A DNA stretch of 64,000 nt, from positions 1 to 64,000 of the forward strand of contig JAMXBD010000579.1 in NCBI GenBank assembly GCA_024138025.1, in the 5' to 3' direction. Position 1 is the stretch's first letter. Each line of letters opens with the position of its first letter. Under the pieces are notes generated by a model. It worked only from the letters and a program-made list of their open reading frames with translations. It ran no database searches and was not told the origin of the DNA. Below, one piece after another: positions 1 through 13,301 of the stretch. Origin of the DNA: Combretum micranthum (lineage: Eukaryota > Streptophyta > Magnoliopsida > Myrtales > Combretaceae). The translations under genes were made by a program, and so were the position numbers.

Positions 1-2165
1 TTGTATGAAATTTGTGGCTAATTTCAAGGGGAATTAAATGTGCTTGTTTGGTAGTTAATTAAGGTGGTTTATGTGTGTAAAATAGGGCTCAAATTGTAAG
101 AGAAATCGGTCAAAATCGAATCAAAATCTGAGGTTGAAATTGGTGCTTTGCTGCAGTTTCCCTGGTTGTATTCCTTCTGTTGTAGCTGCTGTCTAATGAT
201 TCTCTAGGCCAATTAGAGCTGTGTTTGACTTTTATTTGGGTTGGATTCCTCCTTCATTTAATGAATATCTTAGCTGTTATTTTGTGGTTGGTTTGGATGT
301 TATTTTGTTGTTGAAATTAGGTGTTTAAGTTAGACAAATTGGATGTGAATGCTGCAGTGTTTTTGTTTGAATTTCCTCCACTGCAGCTGCTGTTTGGTGA
401 ACTTTTCAAGCCAACTGAAGTTGTTTTGGTTGTATTCTTGAATTCAAATTCTTAACATTAAATGTTGATCACTTGTGGAGCTTTTGGATTAGATGAAATT
501 TCATTTTCTTGTTGGGATTTTGTGTTAAGTGGGGTCAAGTGTTGGACAAGAACTTCCTGCTGTAGCTGAAATTCCTCTGCCTCCAACGTGTCTTATATTT
601 CAAATGTGGAGACTTGTTTGTTTTTGCTTTGAATTTGGTTTGGTGGACGCGTTTGTATAATGTCTGGACGTGGTTGGGTTTGCTGTAGCTGAGGAGTCCA
701 AATGCTGCTGCTTGCTGCTAACTGCTGAACGTGGATGCTGCTGCTCTGTTTTCCTCCAATGCTTGTTCTGTTTGTGAAACATGAGCCAGCAGCTTGCTCG
801 TGCTGTGCGTGGGAGGAGAACACTGCTCGGCCATCTGTCATTTGCAGCGCGTGGAAATGAATTTGTCTCGCTCGGAAATTTTCAGCAGCGTGTGCGCGTG
901 AGGCTCCTCTATCTGTGCTGTCATTGAATTTGGTTTGTTGGTTCTGTGTGTAAAAAATTTTCTGCTGCCAATTTCTTTTATTCACCGTGATTCAATTTTC
1001 CACGAATTCATTTTTTTTTCTTTTTATTATTATTATTATTATTTGGTACATATAATTAATTAAAATATTATATTCCATATCAATATATATATATTATGTA
1101 TTTTAATAAACTTAAGTAAGAGTTTTATCGAAATAGAGTTTTCTAAGTTTCTATAACAATTCTAAGTTGTTTATACATACAAATTTTTAGTTTAAAGTTC
1201 ACGATTAATTATTTTAATATTTCAACTTACGATTAAAATTTTCAAGTTCAATAAATTAGATTTGGAAACGAGTCTTAATGAATTCAGAATTTCCTAACAA
1301 GTGTAACAATGGATTTGGAATTTTCATTTTAGATTTAGATTAATATTTATTGCTCAGTATTAGTATCTATTATGTATTTATAATCTTAGTAATTTCTCTT
1401 TTTACAACCGATAAGTTCTACTTATCAGTTCCAGATACGAAATCTCGTTTTTGGTATCTATTAAGGTCACGGAAGTTTTTATTCGGGTTTTTCAAGCTAC
1501 AAATGAATTTATTACAATTCATAGATCTATTTTAAGATTTTTTTTTTTTTTGTTGAATCATATATTTTGGTATTAGTTTCACATTTACTAATTTGTTCAT
1601 TTGCTAGTTATGAAAATTATTAAACGTTACGTTGACAGTTCAGGATTTTAATTTCCAAAGTCTCTAAATCTTTTGAATGGAACATTAGTAAAATTTAATT
1701 ATTTATTAAGATCTAGATTCTTAGATATCGATTCATTTTACCAAACATTATATTTACTGTATAGGAGTTATTCCTACTAATTCGTTAACAACATATTCTA
1801 TCTAGGCTACTTAATAGCGTTAAAATAGTTTAGACACTATTACTTCATTATTTAACTAGCATAGCATTTATTTTCTAAGTATAGAACTTAGGGAAAAAAG
1901 GTTCAAGAATTTATACTAACGATTGGTTTATCGTCGTTTTATAAATTATTTTGAGATCATATTTGTTACAGTTTGTATTTCGAAAAATTTTATTAATAGA
2001 GATTTTAATCTTTCTAACTATAATCAAATTCATTCTTTGACATTTGTAAATCGAAAAAAAAAATTTGGAGTGATTTTTACTACTTGTTCCAAATATTTTA
2101 TATCATCAAATATTACATTTTTAGTATTTGTTATAATTAGATTACGTAAAATTTGGGGGATTACA
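1..2165 (-). mobile_element. Partial long LTR (minus strand), truncated by window start
   Basis: Read on the minus strand, an LTR begins at 2165 with TGTAATCCCCCAAATTTTAC. This resembles the first bases of the fully bounded LTR at 58679 (TGTAATCCCCTAATTTCTC). AT-rich sequence from 2165 down to about 1020 would be U3, and the GC-richer stretch 130-990 would be transcribed LTR sequence. The far end lies outside the window, so no TSD can be tested. Family membership rests on the terminus and the general layout. Confidence 0.6.
130..990. repeat. CTGCAG/CTGTAGCTG-rich degenerate repeat tract
   Basis: Blocks such as tttgctgcagtttcc, cactgcagctgctg, tgctgtagctgaaattcctc and tgctgtagctgagg recur near 149, 370, 555 and 680, at irregular spacing of about 130-210 bases. 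The tract is less AT-rich than its flanks. Open frames on the minus strand here are Gln/Ser-rich because of the CTG/CAG composition and show no recognisable domain. Confidence 0.4.
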
Positions 2166-2440
2166 CCAGCCCAATCATGTATGTAATATACACAGTATTA
2201 AAGTATTATATATATAGTATGATGTTATTATATTTGTAACATTTTATAGATAGTATTATAATAATATCATGCCCCAAGCTGATTTAAGGCATGTCAGCCA
2301 CCACGTATAATACTTACGTATTATGCGTTAATGTTAACTTAATCTATAGTTTATCGTAATTGCTACAATTTATCATGATCGCTAGAAAATAAATTTCTCA
2401 AAACATTTTTTTCCAAAGAGGTCATTCTAGAGGGTAGACT

Positions 2441-2468
2441 TATATATATATATATATATATATATATA
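2441..2468. repeat. (TA)n microsatellite
   Basis: An uninterrupted run of TA dinucleotides inside the minus-strand LTR. Confidence 0.95.
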
Positions 2469-4784
2469 ACTAGAGTTTCAAGTATCTCAAAATATAAACC
2501 ATGGGTTCACATATACGCCCTAATTAAAACATAAGTTTGAAAAAATGGTTAATAACATTCATTAACATCATAAGCACTTGAACGTTCCTAGCCACTTGAC
2601 TCGCTAATAAGCCACTTGACTTGCTAATAAGCCCCTTTAAAGTCGTCCCATATCCGATAATCACAAGCATCTAGATCATCACCTAAAAAAAAAAGGAATG
2701 AGCCGGAGCCGAAGCCTAATACAACAACATCATAAGTACACAAAAAATGGGCACACATGTTTATTCTAAATGCAATGTAACAGCCAACAGTTTATGTCTT
2801 TAAAAATTAAAGTGTGGCAAACAACAATAGAGTACTCACACTCCAGCAACACGCTGGGAACCTAGGGTCCTAGGTAGTAGTAACTACTTAGATGATTGAT
2901 ATAGACAACTCGAATACCTATATATCCTACCTCTACAAATAATAGTCTTATCTAGGGGTGCATCATTACTCATCTTTATCCACATTAGTCTATTGTAATT
3001 AAATGAAGTAGCAAAGCCTATATGTTAAACTGTTTAATATAACTTACCTCCAATATGAATAAACGTTATCCTAATGCCATCTCTCCTATCAGCTACCCAT
3101 CGAGCCACTAATAACCATCCTTTGTCCAGTGTCAATGATTAAAGTGGTGGACTAAGTGCTTAGCTACCATGCTAACACTACTTAACAAGGTTGTCGCCAA
3201 CCAACAGGAAATTATTAAGGCTGTTTTTAAGTATTAATTGATTTAAGATATCTATCCTAATAATCAACACACAAGTCATTGTGTACCTGGTACAGTGTTT
3301 GTACTTTAAACAAATAAATGATAGACCAGAAGGTACTTTAGAAAGTAAAGTAGAAGGCAGACTCAAAGCATGTAAATATTGCTTAGGACATTAATCCATA
3401 AAAGTATTTAAATCAATTATCGACTTATATCAAACTTATATTAAATACTCATGTTTCTAGTAAATATTTATTTGAAACAACATACACTCTTGATTCTTCA
3501 TGGTCTAACTTAACATATTAATCTAAGCTAATTATAAGTCAATATGATCATATAAGAGTTTACTAGTTAGATAAATTGCTAAATATAAATTGTTGGTCTC
3601 TAAAGAATCTATTAAGCCGATATTAGTTAATAAATCTTAATTTAGCCAAGTTGAGTAGAATTAATCAATCAAGTTTATTTTATATTCAATATAGCTATGA
3701 AACTTATTTTATGGTAATTTCAATAACATATCCTATAATTAATTTAATAAACTTTTATTAAGTCAAACAACTAATTTAAAATATAGCTATTCTAATTTTA
3801 TTCATAATCCATTTTTACCTCTAAATGGGCTAAAGAATCTAAAGTAGTTTCCTATTATTTTTATAATATCTTATAATGCCATATTTATTCCTATTTTATT
3901 AAATAAATTCCTAAAATCAAAATAATTAATTATTCAACTTGAAATTCATATTTTAATATGAATACACATTATTTACATTTATCTCACATTTATTTGATTA
4001 TATTTAGTTTACTTCAAATTCAATACTTCATTTCCTATATAATACTAATGTGCACCCTAACTTTAATAAATTGGTTCTCTATCTCAAACACGGGTTCTTA
4101 AGCTTAAATTTTTATGTAAACTTTCTAACACATATATATACCTGTTTATAAGTTCATTTGGCCAAAACCAATTATTTAATTATGTTTTTAAATTTAATTA
4201 TCATAAAACTGTCCAAAACAGAGCATAGCCAGTGATGACCAATTGGTTCAATCAAATTTGACCATCGAGATGACTGGTTCTTGGAACCGTTATAATTTTT
4301 TCCAAAAAGAAGAAGAAAAATTTATCGGTTGAATGCTATACATTCATGCCACCATAGCTGGTTGAAACACTATTTTGCCATATTTTTCTATATTGTAATT
4401 TAATTTTTAAAAATATTAACTATATTTCAAAAATCACAAGAATTTCCAATTTACATATAAACATTCTAAGCTAAGATTTTTATAAATTTCATCCAAAAAA
4501 AAATTCATTTAATATTTTACATAAATTTTATAACCTAAGCTATCCAAATTGCATATATATGCATATAAATTGATTTTACAGATGTTTAAATGGTCTAAAA
4601 CATGTTTATTCTATATTATCTTATCTATTATATACATATATCTATATTCATTTAAACTCAAAACATAGCTCAAATCATCATCATCAATACTAATTCCCTT
4701 AAATTCCAACATATATAACATAACATACACATATATATAAACATGCAATAATTTTTATTACTTAAATTCTTAATACACATGCCT

Positions 4785-4787
<3 letters not shown>

Positions 4788-4820
<33 letters not shown>
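4788..4820. repeat. (CA)n microsatellite
   Basis: About 16 uninterrupted CA units followed by a short (AT)n run, within the LTR at 2265-5839. The short open frame over it (His-Thr repeats) is an artefact of the repeat. Confidence 0.95.
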
Positions 4821-4828
<8 letters not shown>

Positions 4829-5279
4829 CAATTTTATGCTTATACATACATATGTTAATCAATACTTAAATCTAAGTTTATTTATAGTAATTTACATGAA
4901 TTCAAATGTCATTAACATAATCAAACAAATTAATTATAATTACTTACTTGAATTAGCAAAACAATCTAGAAATCTTCACCACTACTACTAGCAAATTGAT
5001 GAAGCTTCTTCAAGCTTAATTTCTTAACTTCAACATTTCTTTTAACCTTCAAAATCACCTAGGAATTAATTGAAATAGGTATTAGATTTATGGAAGAAAT
5101 TGAATGATTAGATGATGAAGAAATCATGAATCTCCTCACCTATTGGAAGCAAGGTGTGAAGAGGAATTGTTGATGAATTGTTGGATGATTTTTATGTGAT
5201 TTGAGAGATGTTTTTGAGACGATTTTAGGTATGTGTGGCAGCTGAAATGAGTTGGGATTCTAGGGTTTTCTAAGAGGCA

Positions 5280-5288
5280 TATTTATAG
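5280..5288 (-). promoter_or_regulatory. Candidate TATA box of minus-strand LTR
   Basis: The minus-strand sequence is CTATAAATA, a consensus-like plant TATA box about 550 bases inside the LTR start. It is followed on the minus strand by a less AT-rich leader-like stretch down to ~5000. Expression is inferred from sequence only. Confidence 0.4.
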
Positions 5289-5844
5289 CATTTTATGTCT
5301 TGTAATTATCTCTAGGTTTTGGTCATTTTACCTAAATAGATTAGGGCTATTTTAGTCATTTCACATGCATGGAATTCTCTAGATTTAGGAGGTATTTTTC
5401 TTATGTTCACATTGTGTGGAATTCTCTAGGTTTTAGAGGCATTTTGGTCATTTCATATGTGTTGGAATTCTCTAGAATTTTTGTTTTCATAGTGTGTGTG
5501 ATGGTGTATGGTAATACATGGTCTTATGAGCTTTTATTTCTTAAGCTTATGGGCTTTGGTTTATGGGCTAGAATCTTGTTAATTAGGCTTGACCTTTCAA
5601 TTATGAGCTTTCTTGATAATGGGCTTGAACTTAGATTAATGGATTTTGATTTTAATGTTAATGGGCTTAGACTTTTAGATGGTGAATTAGGCTTTTAGGA
5701 ATTAGAAATGGATTATAGAAGTAAAAAAAGAAAGTCTGTTAATTACATTAGAAATCAAATCTAGGAAATTTATTAAAGAAAAATTAATATCTCACTTGAA
5801 TTTAGGGTTTAGGGGCTTAGCAATTCGTATTTGAAATCAAATAA

Positions 5845-6859
5845 ACAATATAGATATATATATATTAAAATAAAAGAGAAAATAAATTAAAATTGAAAAA
5901 TAATTGGAACAATTCATTTATAAGACATATAAAATATATAATAGTACTGATTTACACATATATATTATTTATTAAATAATAGATACATCCATTTCTATAT
6001 TTGACTTTTGTGTAATATAATTTATATAATATATATAAATGGTAAAAATTAATATAATACAGATATACTTATATATGTATAAGAACATATACATATATAC
6101 ACACCTATACATACACATATATATAATACAAACTAAACTTGCAACATGGTTGCTGCAAGTTGAGGAGGATCGCCCGCTATGTTGCATGGAGAGCAACTTA
6201 AAGCAACTTATCTGGTGATCTTGTTGCTGCTGGCACTGTCGCTTTTGTGATTGTTATTTGCTGTTGTTGTGATGGAAGTCATTGTTCCAGCAAAGAAGAC
6301 AAAGAAAGGAAGAGAAAAAGGAAAAAAAAAAAAAAAAACAGAATAGAGAAGGATGTAATGAAGGAGAGAGAAAGAAGAGAAGAGAAGAGAGAGAGTTGTC
6401 TATAAATATATATAATATATATATATATACAAAGTCAAAAGTAGCACATGGGCAGCAAAAGCAAAGATAAGATTTATCCATATCAGACTATAGGATTATC
6501 TTATAACATAGACTCTAGGCAACAAATTTGAAATCTAATTTTATTAGTTAGTCCGTTAGTAAATTTGTCTTGTAGTAATTCAATTAAAAATAAAAAGATC
6601 AAAATAAAATTAAATTAGCACAATTCAAATTTTTAAGTTGTTGATTGCGATATATTTTTATCTTACATGATTAATTTATCAAATAAAAATTAGAGTCGAA
6701 AATCTATAATTAAAATTTTCAATTATTACTATTTAAAAGTATACTGTAAGTTTAATGTTATAATCAAGTTATTGCGAATTTTATAATCAAAGTGGTATTT
6801 TTAGAATTTTCAATCAAGTCGATTTAGTGAATCGAAGATCAAAAAATTTTCAAGGCTTA
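5845..6859. other. Unassigned AT-rich segment, no gene seen
   Basis: It contains (AT)n stretches, a GC-richer patch with repeated gcaac/gttgctg words (6138-6270), a purine tract (6295-6392, gagaagagaagag type) and (AT)n at ~6408-6430. It may include the 5' part of the plus-strand LTR whose 3' part begins near 6860, but I found no start motif. No coding sequence is supported. Confidence 0.5.
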
Positions 6860-7646
6860 CATGTAATGACTTGTGTGTTGCTTGTTGGATGGACAACATA
6901 AAATGAACTAATACTTCAAGATTACCTAATTAATTGCTTGAGTGTGTATTTCGTCATTTAATTTGCTTGAAGGAGCAACAACCTTATGTAGTGGTGCTAG
7001 TATAGTAGTTAAGTGCTTGGGTTACCAATGGTTGATTTATAGATAGCTTATAGGATAAATGGTATCAAGCCACTTCTAAATAGATCAAAAAGAAGCAACA
7101 TAGTGTAGATCATATTAATGGGACCAATTGAACCATATTATATTATGGATTATGATAGGTGGAGATAAGTGACAACTATAACCCTTAAATGAGGCTACTT
7201 ATTTTGAATTTCTTCTAGGGTATATAGGTATTTGGATTGGTTATATCAACCTCTTAAGTAATTGCTACTACTTAACATCTCGAGATTCCTATTGCATGTT
7301 GTTAGACTCTAATTACTCCACTATTGTTTTGCTACACCCAAATTAAAGATCTAAATTATAGGTTATTGTATTTGCATGTGATCATACCATGTGTGCTTAC
7401 ATTGTTGTAAACTAGGCTTCTGCTTATTCCCTTCTTTTTTCAAATTATGAAAATGATTTGATCTAGATGCTATGATTACATAGTCTACGGGTTGGATATT
7501 GATGAGAGATTGGACAACCTAGTCATTTAGATACTCTAGATATTGTATTGTCATTTTGTAAGTGTAATATCTGTATCGTGAGGCTTCCTATGTATTAATG
7601 TAGAAACTATTATTTACAAAACTTAATTAAGGTTTTCTAATCTAAA
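6860..7646 (+). mobile_element. 3' part of plus-strand LTR (outer copy), continues at 11771
   Basis: This stretch runs parallel to 10650-11220 in the nested LTR: ttgcttgttggatggacaac against ttgcttgatttggatagaca, and gctagtatagtagttaagtgcttgg against gctagtacagtagttgggtgcttaa. It breaks off at ctaaa (7642-7646), where the nested solo LTR is inserted, and resumes at 11771-11879 to end in gacatgaca. Two members of one LTR family are therefore nested in the same orientation. The 5' limit is not visible. Confidence 0.6.
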
Positions 7647-10600
7647 TGAAATATCCCTTGATATGTAAAATTGAGTTAGAAAAAATATAATTAGATAGTA
7701 TAAAAATATGGGTAAATTTGAACTTGAAGATTTAATTTAAAATAATAATCAAGTTTTCATAGCTTAGAAAGATAAATTGTAACTTCGCATAATAAATTAG
7801 TAAATTAATTTAATTGAAATAGAGATTTCAATACAATAAACTCCTACCCAAAATATTCTAATATCTCAAATCAATCCCATATATCAAATTAAGTATATCT
7901 AGTTAATTATTAAATGACGCTAATATGCTTATATTATTTAGGTCATAAAGTTTTTATCATATAAATGGACCAACACACTGACACAAACCCACCCGATATC
8001 GACTATTAACTAGGAAAATACTTATACTTTAGAAAAGTGGATTACACTAACTAGAGGGCATCAAAGTTAGAGGCAACCCTAGTAGATAAGTAGAACTTTT
8101 ATCAAGTAATGTTGCCCCTATCTTTTGTCTAATACCCTAACATTAAACCCTACAAAACCTACCCCATTTCTTTTGCTCTTTTCTTACAAGACAACAATAA
8201 ACAATACCATCAAATAACCATTTTTTTTCTCTTCATTTTAGCTGAAAACAAACACAAAATTTCTCCATTTATAGCTTCAAAAATCATCTCAAACCAATTC
8301 CTACTACATAAAGTATTATCTAATTCTTATGCCCATTCAATTACCCACTCTAATGCCTAATCTAATCACTAATTATGTTTAATTTACTAGGTGGAATTGA
8401 ACATTAACTTTAAGATTGAAGTAGGAAGTTGGATTAGAAGCTTAAATAAATTTTGGTAAGAGTTGTGAACAAGATTAATTGCTAGATTTGCTATTCGAGT
8501 AAGTGAATTGTAGATTAAATTGAAATTAGTTTGATTTTGACACTATTAATAGGGTTTCAAATCTGAAAATTTAGCTTTAAAATGTTCTTGATGTGGTTTT
8601 GATAAATTGTTGTTTGTATTGTATGATTTATGCATGATATATGACTAAACTTGAATTAATTTGATAAATAATGTAAGAAACATATGATAATAAAAAATAT
8701 AAATTTAGAATATGTAGTTATGATATTTTTAAAGAATATGTATTAAGTATATAATCTAGAAATTTATTATTCATAGCCAAAAGTTATAAATATAGCCTAA
8801 AATTTGATGTTTAAGTGCTAGAAATATATCATATTATGTTGAAATTATGTAAATATGTTAGAATAATCTTATATTATGTTGGAAATATGTCTAATGTGGA
8901 TCTATACGGCTTATAATAATTTTGGAGTTATGAAATTAGCTCTATAAGTGCATGTTTTACTTGATTTTGAATAATTTATAAAAAATACTAATGATTTTAT
9001 TTTTGCACGACATTTTAAGGAATTGAAGTTCAACAAGTTTATATTTGATATGGAAATTTTCAGAATTTGTTTTGAATCATTTAATTGTTTTTTTAATTTT
9101 CTTTCTCAAGTGTACTGTTATTGTGCTTATTGAACCGAACCACTGTCATGGATGAACCGAATCACTTGTCATGGACAATCCGGTCAATTTTCTTTCTCTT
9201 TTAATTTGTTAGGATTTTTGTTAAATTAAAATTAGAATTATATATATATATATAGGTTAAGGGGAAAAATTAGATTATTTAGTTATAATAGGATGTTTAA
9301 TTATAAAATTAGGTAAATGAATATATTATGGGCCTAAATGAATATAAATAAATTATTATGAGCTTTAATAGGTAAATTGGGCTTAGATGATAGTTTATGT
9401 CTCAAATCAATTAAATGGGCTTAATTAGATTAAATATGTCAAATCAAATTATAAAAATTTTTAATCAACTAAATGGGCTTAAAATAGGTGATTGATAATA
9501 AAATGGGCTTTATAAATATTATGAACTATAAAAATTGAATTTACAATTAATTTAGGATCAAGTGGGCAAAAATGATCTAAATAAAACTCAAATAGTAAAA
9601 ATAATATCTTTATGGCATAAAAGGCTTGAAATGGGGTAGTATGGTAGAAATAGGTTTAATATGACATGAATAAGTTAAAATGGACTTAGAAACTAATTTA
9701 ACATTGACTTGATTGCTAAAAATTGATTTTAGGCCTTGATAATTATATATGGGCTTAGATAATAAATAAGGGTCCAATTTGACAAAGTAAATATAAATGG
9801 GCTTAAATAATTAAAATTGGCATGCAAATATGATCTTAAGATCAATAATTTGATTTCTAGCCAATTAGACCTATTTATATCTAAATGGTAAAATCCAATC
9901 CTAACAAATCTTTCTTAGTCAATCAGGGCCAAAATTACTAAAATATAAACAACACTTAATCTTACCCCTTTATGAACTTAGATTCCATTATATAGATCCA
10001 AAACCCTTATCCATATCAATTGCCTATTAGTAAATATTTAAATCCATTATCAATTTTCAGGTATTGAATTACCTAATGAGTTCATATAACATTTCTTGAG
10101 CCCATAAACTTTAAGTTACACCTAGTATGCCTAAATAGGAATTTAGTAGGCCCAATAGTTTTAATTAAATCTAGCTTGAATTCCATTTGGGCTTTTACTC
10201 AATTTTTAGGTGTGATACCCAACTTTACTCAATTAGACCTTACAAATATTCAAGCTTAATTCTACCTAAATTATAATTCAAATTCTCAAATGGACTCAAA
10301 TTTAAATTCCTTAGAACCCATTATCCTAAATATCAAAAGACCTGGTTGAATTATTATTGGGCCTAATATAGCACTCCTAAAGACCCAATACCTCTAAATG
10401 ATAAATTCAATCTCTTAATACCCATAGGTTTAATCCAAATTATTTAAGCCTAACACCTTAAATGAAATCCAATCTTAAGGCCTTATATGTACCAACACAT
10501 ATAAGACATTACCTTTAAGGAATAACAAAATATATGAATAACCAATAGAAATTTGATAGTTTATTACATACTTTTTACTCACATGAAATATCTTTTATAT

Positions 10601-11770
10601 AGATACTTTCACTTCAGACATACTTTCTAGTCTACCTGCTTGATATCAGGTATGCAGTGACATGCATGTTGCTTGATTTGGATAGACATCCTAAATGAAT
10701 TAATTCTTAAAGATGGCTAATAATGATTGGGTAATTAATTGTGCATGGTTGTTCTTAGACATGGGTTGAGGGGTAGTAACCTTACCAAATGATGCTAGTA
10801 CAGTAGTTGGGTGCTTAAGCCATCAATGATAGCTCGGTTGGTAGCTAATAAGGGAATAGTAGTGGGATAACATGTACTTATGTTCGGAGAGAAGTTACAC
10901 TATTAGGTTTAGGATTATTGGCTTTATTAAACCAAATAGTGTAATAGATTCAAATAAGTAGTTGCACAACAACTGTGACCTTTAGACAAAGCTATTGCTA
11001 GTTAAAGATAAGAGATATAGATATTCAACTTATCCATATCAACTCCCTAAGCAATTGCAACTACTCATGACCCTTAAGTTCCTAGCGTGTTGCAAAGTGT
11101 GCATGTGCATTTGTTGGCTTTCCACATTTAAATTAAAAAGATATAAAATTGTTAGTTGTTGCATTGCATTTAGATTAAGTGTGTGTGATTCATCTCATGT
11201 GTGCTTAAGTTCCTGTATACTAAGTATTGACTCACTCTTTTTCTTTTTTAGGTGACAATGGCAATGATGATTGTTATGACTATGAGAGTTATGGTATCGA
11301 CTTCAAAGATAGTTTGACAATTTTAGTGTTTGTCTCACGTTCGACCTTATGTCCATGCTTAAGGTGTTCCATGTTCATTTTGTTGTTTATAGGCTTAGAC
11401 AATCTCCTTTTGAACCCTACTTTTTTATGGTGTTTAGCATCCCAGTTTGGCACATATTGTACGAGATACTTAGACTCGTCTATTATACTTTTGGATCCTT
11501 TTATTTTGGGTATCACAAGATACCTTAAGTTGCTTTTACTATATATATATGTTTCTTACAAGAGTAGCCTTTTTTGTTAAAATTTTGTGAAACTTTACTT
11601 TTTCGCTACATTATAAATGTTTTCCAAACCTAATTGAACTATTTCAAAATCTAAAATTAGATAGCAAACGACCGTGATAAATAAATAGTTTAGGGAAGCC
11701 TTAACGTATAACACCTAAGTGTTATACGTGGTGAAATTGAACATGCCTTAACCCTATTTAGGACGTAATA
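7647..11770 (+). mobile_element. Nested solo LTR, plus strand, 4.1 kb, TSD CTAAA
   Basis: It begins TGAAATATCCC at 7647 and ends ggacgtaata at 11770. CTAAA directly precedes (7642-7646) and follows (11771-11775), a 5-bp TSD. The 3' terminus reads TA instead of the expected CA, a single C-to-T change. Inside are many atgggctta words (9330-9800) and the conserved LTR end block with ctcactctttttcttttttagg (11230-11252) and aacacctaagtgttatacgtgg (~11711). No PBS, gag or pol is present, so this is a solo LTR. Short open frames at 10995-11580 lie in this non-coding LTR tail. Confidence 0.8.
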
Positions 11771-11879
11771 CTAAAATTAGTTAGAAATTCACTTAGTTCA
11801 AGATAGCCTTTGCATATAGTACTTAAGTGTTATACATGGCAAAACCATCGACACTCTAGACCCTATTTAGGACATGACA
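11771..11879 (+). mobile_element. Terminal piece of outer plus-strand LTR
   Basis: After the CTAAA duplication the outer LTR resumes and ends with the tagtacttaagtgttatacatgg block and ccctatttaggacatgaca. This parallels the end of the nested LTR (ccctatttaggacgtaata). The CA terminus is at 11878-11879. Confidence 0.65.
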
Positions 11880-11889
11880 TTATCATTAT

Positions 11890-12190
11890 AGGATAACTTA
11901 AAGCTTCTTAGCTTCTCAAAGCCTATTGCTAAGTAGGGCTTCTAAACAATCAAAGGATAACTAAAGTTCTAGAGTCTTTATAAAGGAAAGATAACTAAGA
12001 TTAATAAGCTCATCAAATTATGAGTAAAGCTCCTATATTTTGGATGATAACTAAAGCTCCTAATTTTTTAGAGAATAGTTATACCTCTTAAATTTTCAAT
12101 GAATAAGTAAAGCTTTGAAATTTTTAAATGATAACCAAAACTCTTAACTTTTTAAAGCATAACTAAAGCTCTGAGAGAGAACTATAGAAT
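11890..12190 (+). repeat. Degenerate minisatellite, GATAACTAAAGCTC unit
   Basis: The word gataactaaagctc, with variants, recurs at about 11891, 11953, 11987, 12045, 12105, 12132 and 12163, often followed by a cttaatttttta-like segment. Spacing is roughly 28-60 bases. It overlaps no gene, and its origin is unknown. Confidence 0.6.
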
Positions 12191-13301
12191 CCTTTAGATT
12201 TTCTAACAAGGAATATAATGGTTCTAATTTTCAAACTAAAAAATTTTTCATCTTAAAAACATAGGAGGAAACCTTTTCTATTTCTTGCTAACCTGAAAAA
12301 AAAAAAAATACCAATCTTGAATATTGTAGGTAAATAGTATCTTTGATGTCTTAGCCATAAGCTATTCACTCTTTATCTTTGGTCGCTGACATCTTGCTGT
12401 ACTTTTGGTTGTTTGGGAAAGGTTTTTGCTCAAACTCTATTTAAGGAAAAGAATCTCATTCAACTTCAGGCCGAATTCATTCTCATTATCCCTTTTCATA
12501 CTCACTCTTCTTGACTCTAATTTCCATTGCTTCATAATTTTTTTTAACGATAAAAAGAAGTCTCATTTGTTTGAATCAATTAGTTAAAGAGAAATTTTTC
12601 TCCTTCAGGTGGTCTTATTTTCACTTTTAACCATGATTTTGAAAATTCTGATTAAACTTGTAAGTGACACAACTCAGTTGATCTAATAGACCATTATCTC
12701 AGGGTTGTGACAAATAAAAGGCTTTTGGCTATCGGCTTAAATCAATCAGAAAATAACATTTTGTCCTATTTGAAGAATTAATTTCTCAACCTTGATTACA
12801 AATTAAGAATCCTTGGGAAGATTGATATGAGTTCGCCCCAATTATATGAGTAGATTACTACCTTAGGATAATGTAATTCTTATAATCATAGAGGCATTAT
12901 GAAAGGTAGTATTTTGCGTAGGCTTGCGATCAATAACTTAAATCAATAGGGAATTAATATTTCGGCTAATTGGAAGAATTAATTTCTCAAACTAAAAGAG
13001 TATTACGAAGGGCGGCATTTGGCATAGCATTTAGCCTTCAGTTTGAGCTTAATCTTGAAAGTCTTGAGGAAATGTTCAAGTTTTTTGGCTATAGTGTACA
13101 AACAGTTGGCAGGTGGCCTGTGTTCGAGAGGAGGCTGTAGCCAAATAATCCTAACTTTGTTTCATTTATAGTTCCCTCAACAAACTAAATAAGTAAATGA
13201 AGTTCGTAGTGTTCTTAAGAATTGTTAAGCATATAAAAGGTAACCAACTTAAATTGATGGCGAACCATCGAATTGAGGAGTCTCATTTTTCTTTAACCAA
13301 A
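12191..13301. other. Non-coding spacer with a ~200-bp duplicated block
   Basis: A block with gcttaaatcaat...ggaagaattaatttctcaa occurs at about 12737-12792 and again at 12937-12994, diverged. No convincing coding sequence is present. The 60-residue frame at 12405-12587 has no recognisable feature. Confidence 0.5.

Larger units (their letters stand above)
2265..5839 (-). mobile_element. Solo LTR-like element, minus strand (~3.6 kb)
   Basis: The plus-strand left end reads tatcatgcccc, a one-base variant of the tgtcacgcccc terminus at 57494. Shared LTR landmarks follow: cgtataatacttacgtatta (~2305), the actactt...atacctatatatcctac block (~2880-2930) and the taagtgcttagctacc block (~3152). A minus-strand TATA box lies at 5280-5288. 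The proposed right end (…gaaatca|aataa) gives TSD AATAA with 2260-2264, but this is weak in AT-rich DNA. The length fits related LTRs of 3.4-3.6 kb. The right boundary could be wrong; a start at ~5812 (ggggcttagca) is the alternative. Confidence 0.55.

Noticed and set aside
593..985. 130-codon minus-strand open frame, Gln/Ser/Thr-rich
   Set aside because: It lies in the CTG/CAG-rich transcribed part of a truncated LTR. It has no domain, and a second overlapping frame shows the same compositional bias.
6208..6213. ttatc|tgg as the start of the outer plus-strand LTR (matching ttatc after 11879)
   Set aside because: The following bases do not resemble the TGAAATACC or TGTAATCCC starts of this LTR group, and ttatc occurs several times nearby.
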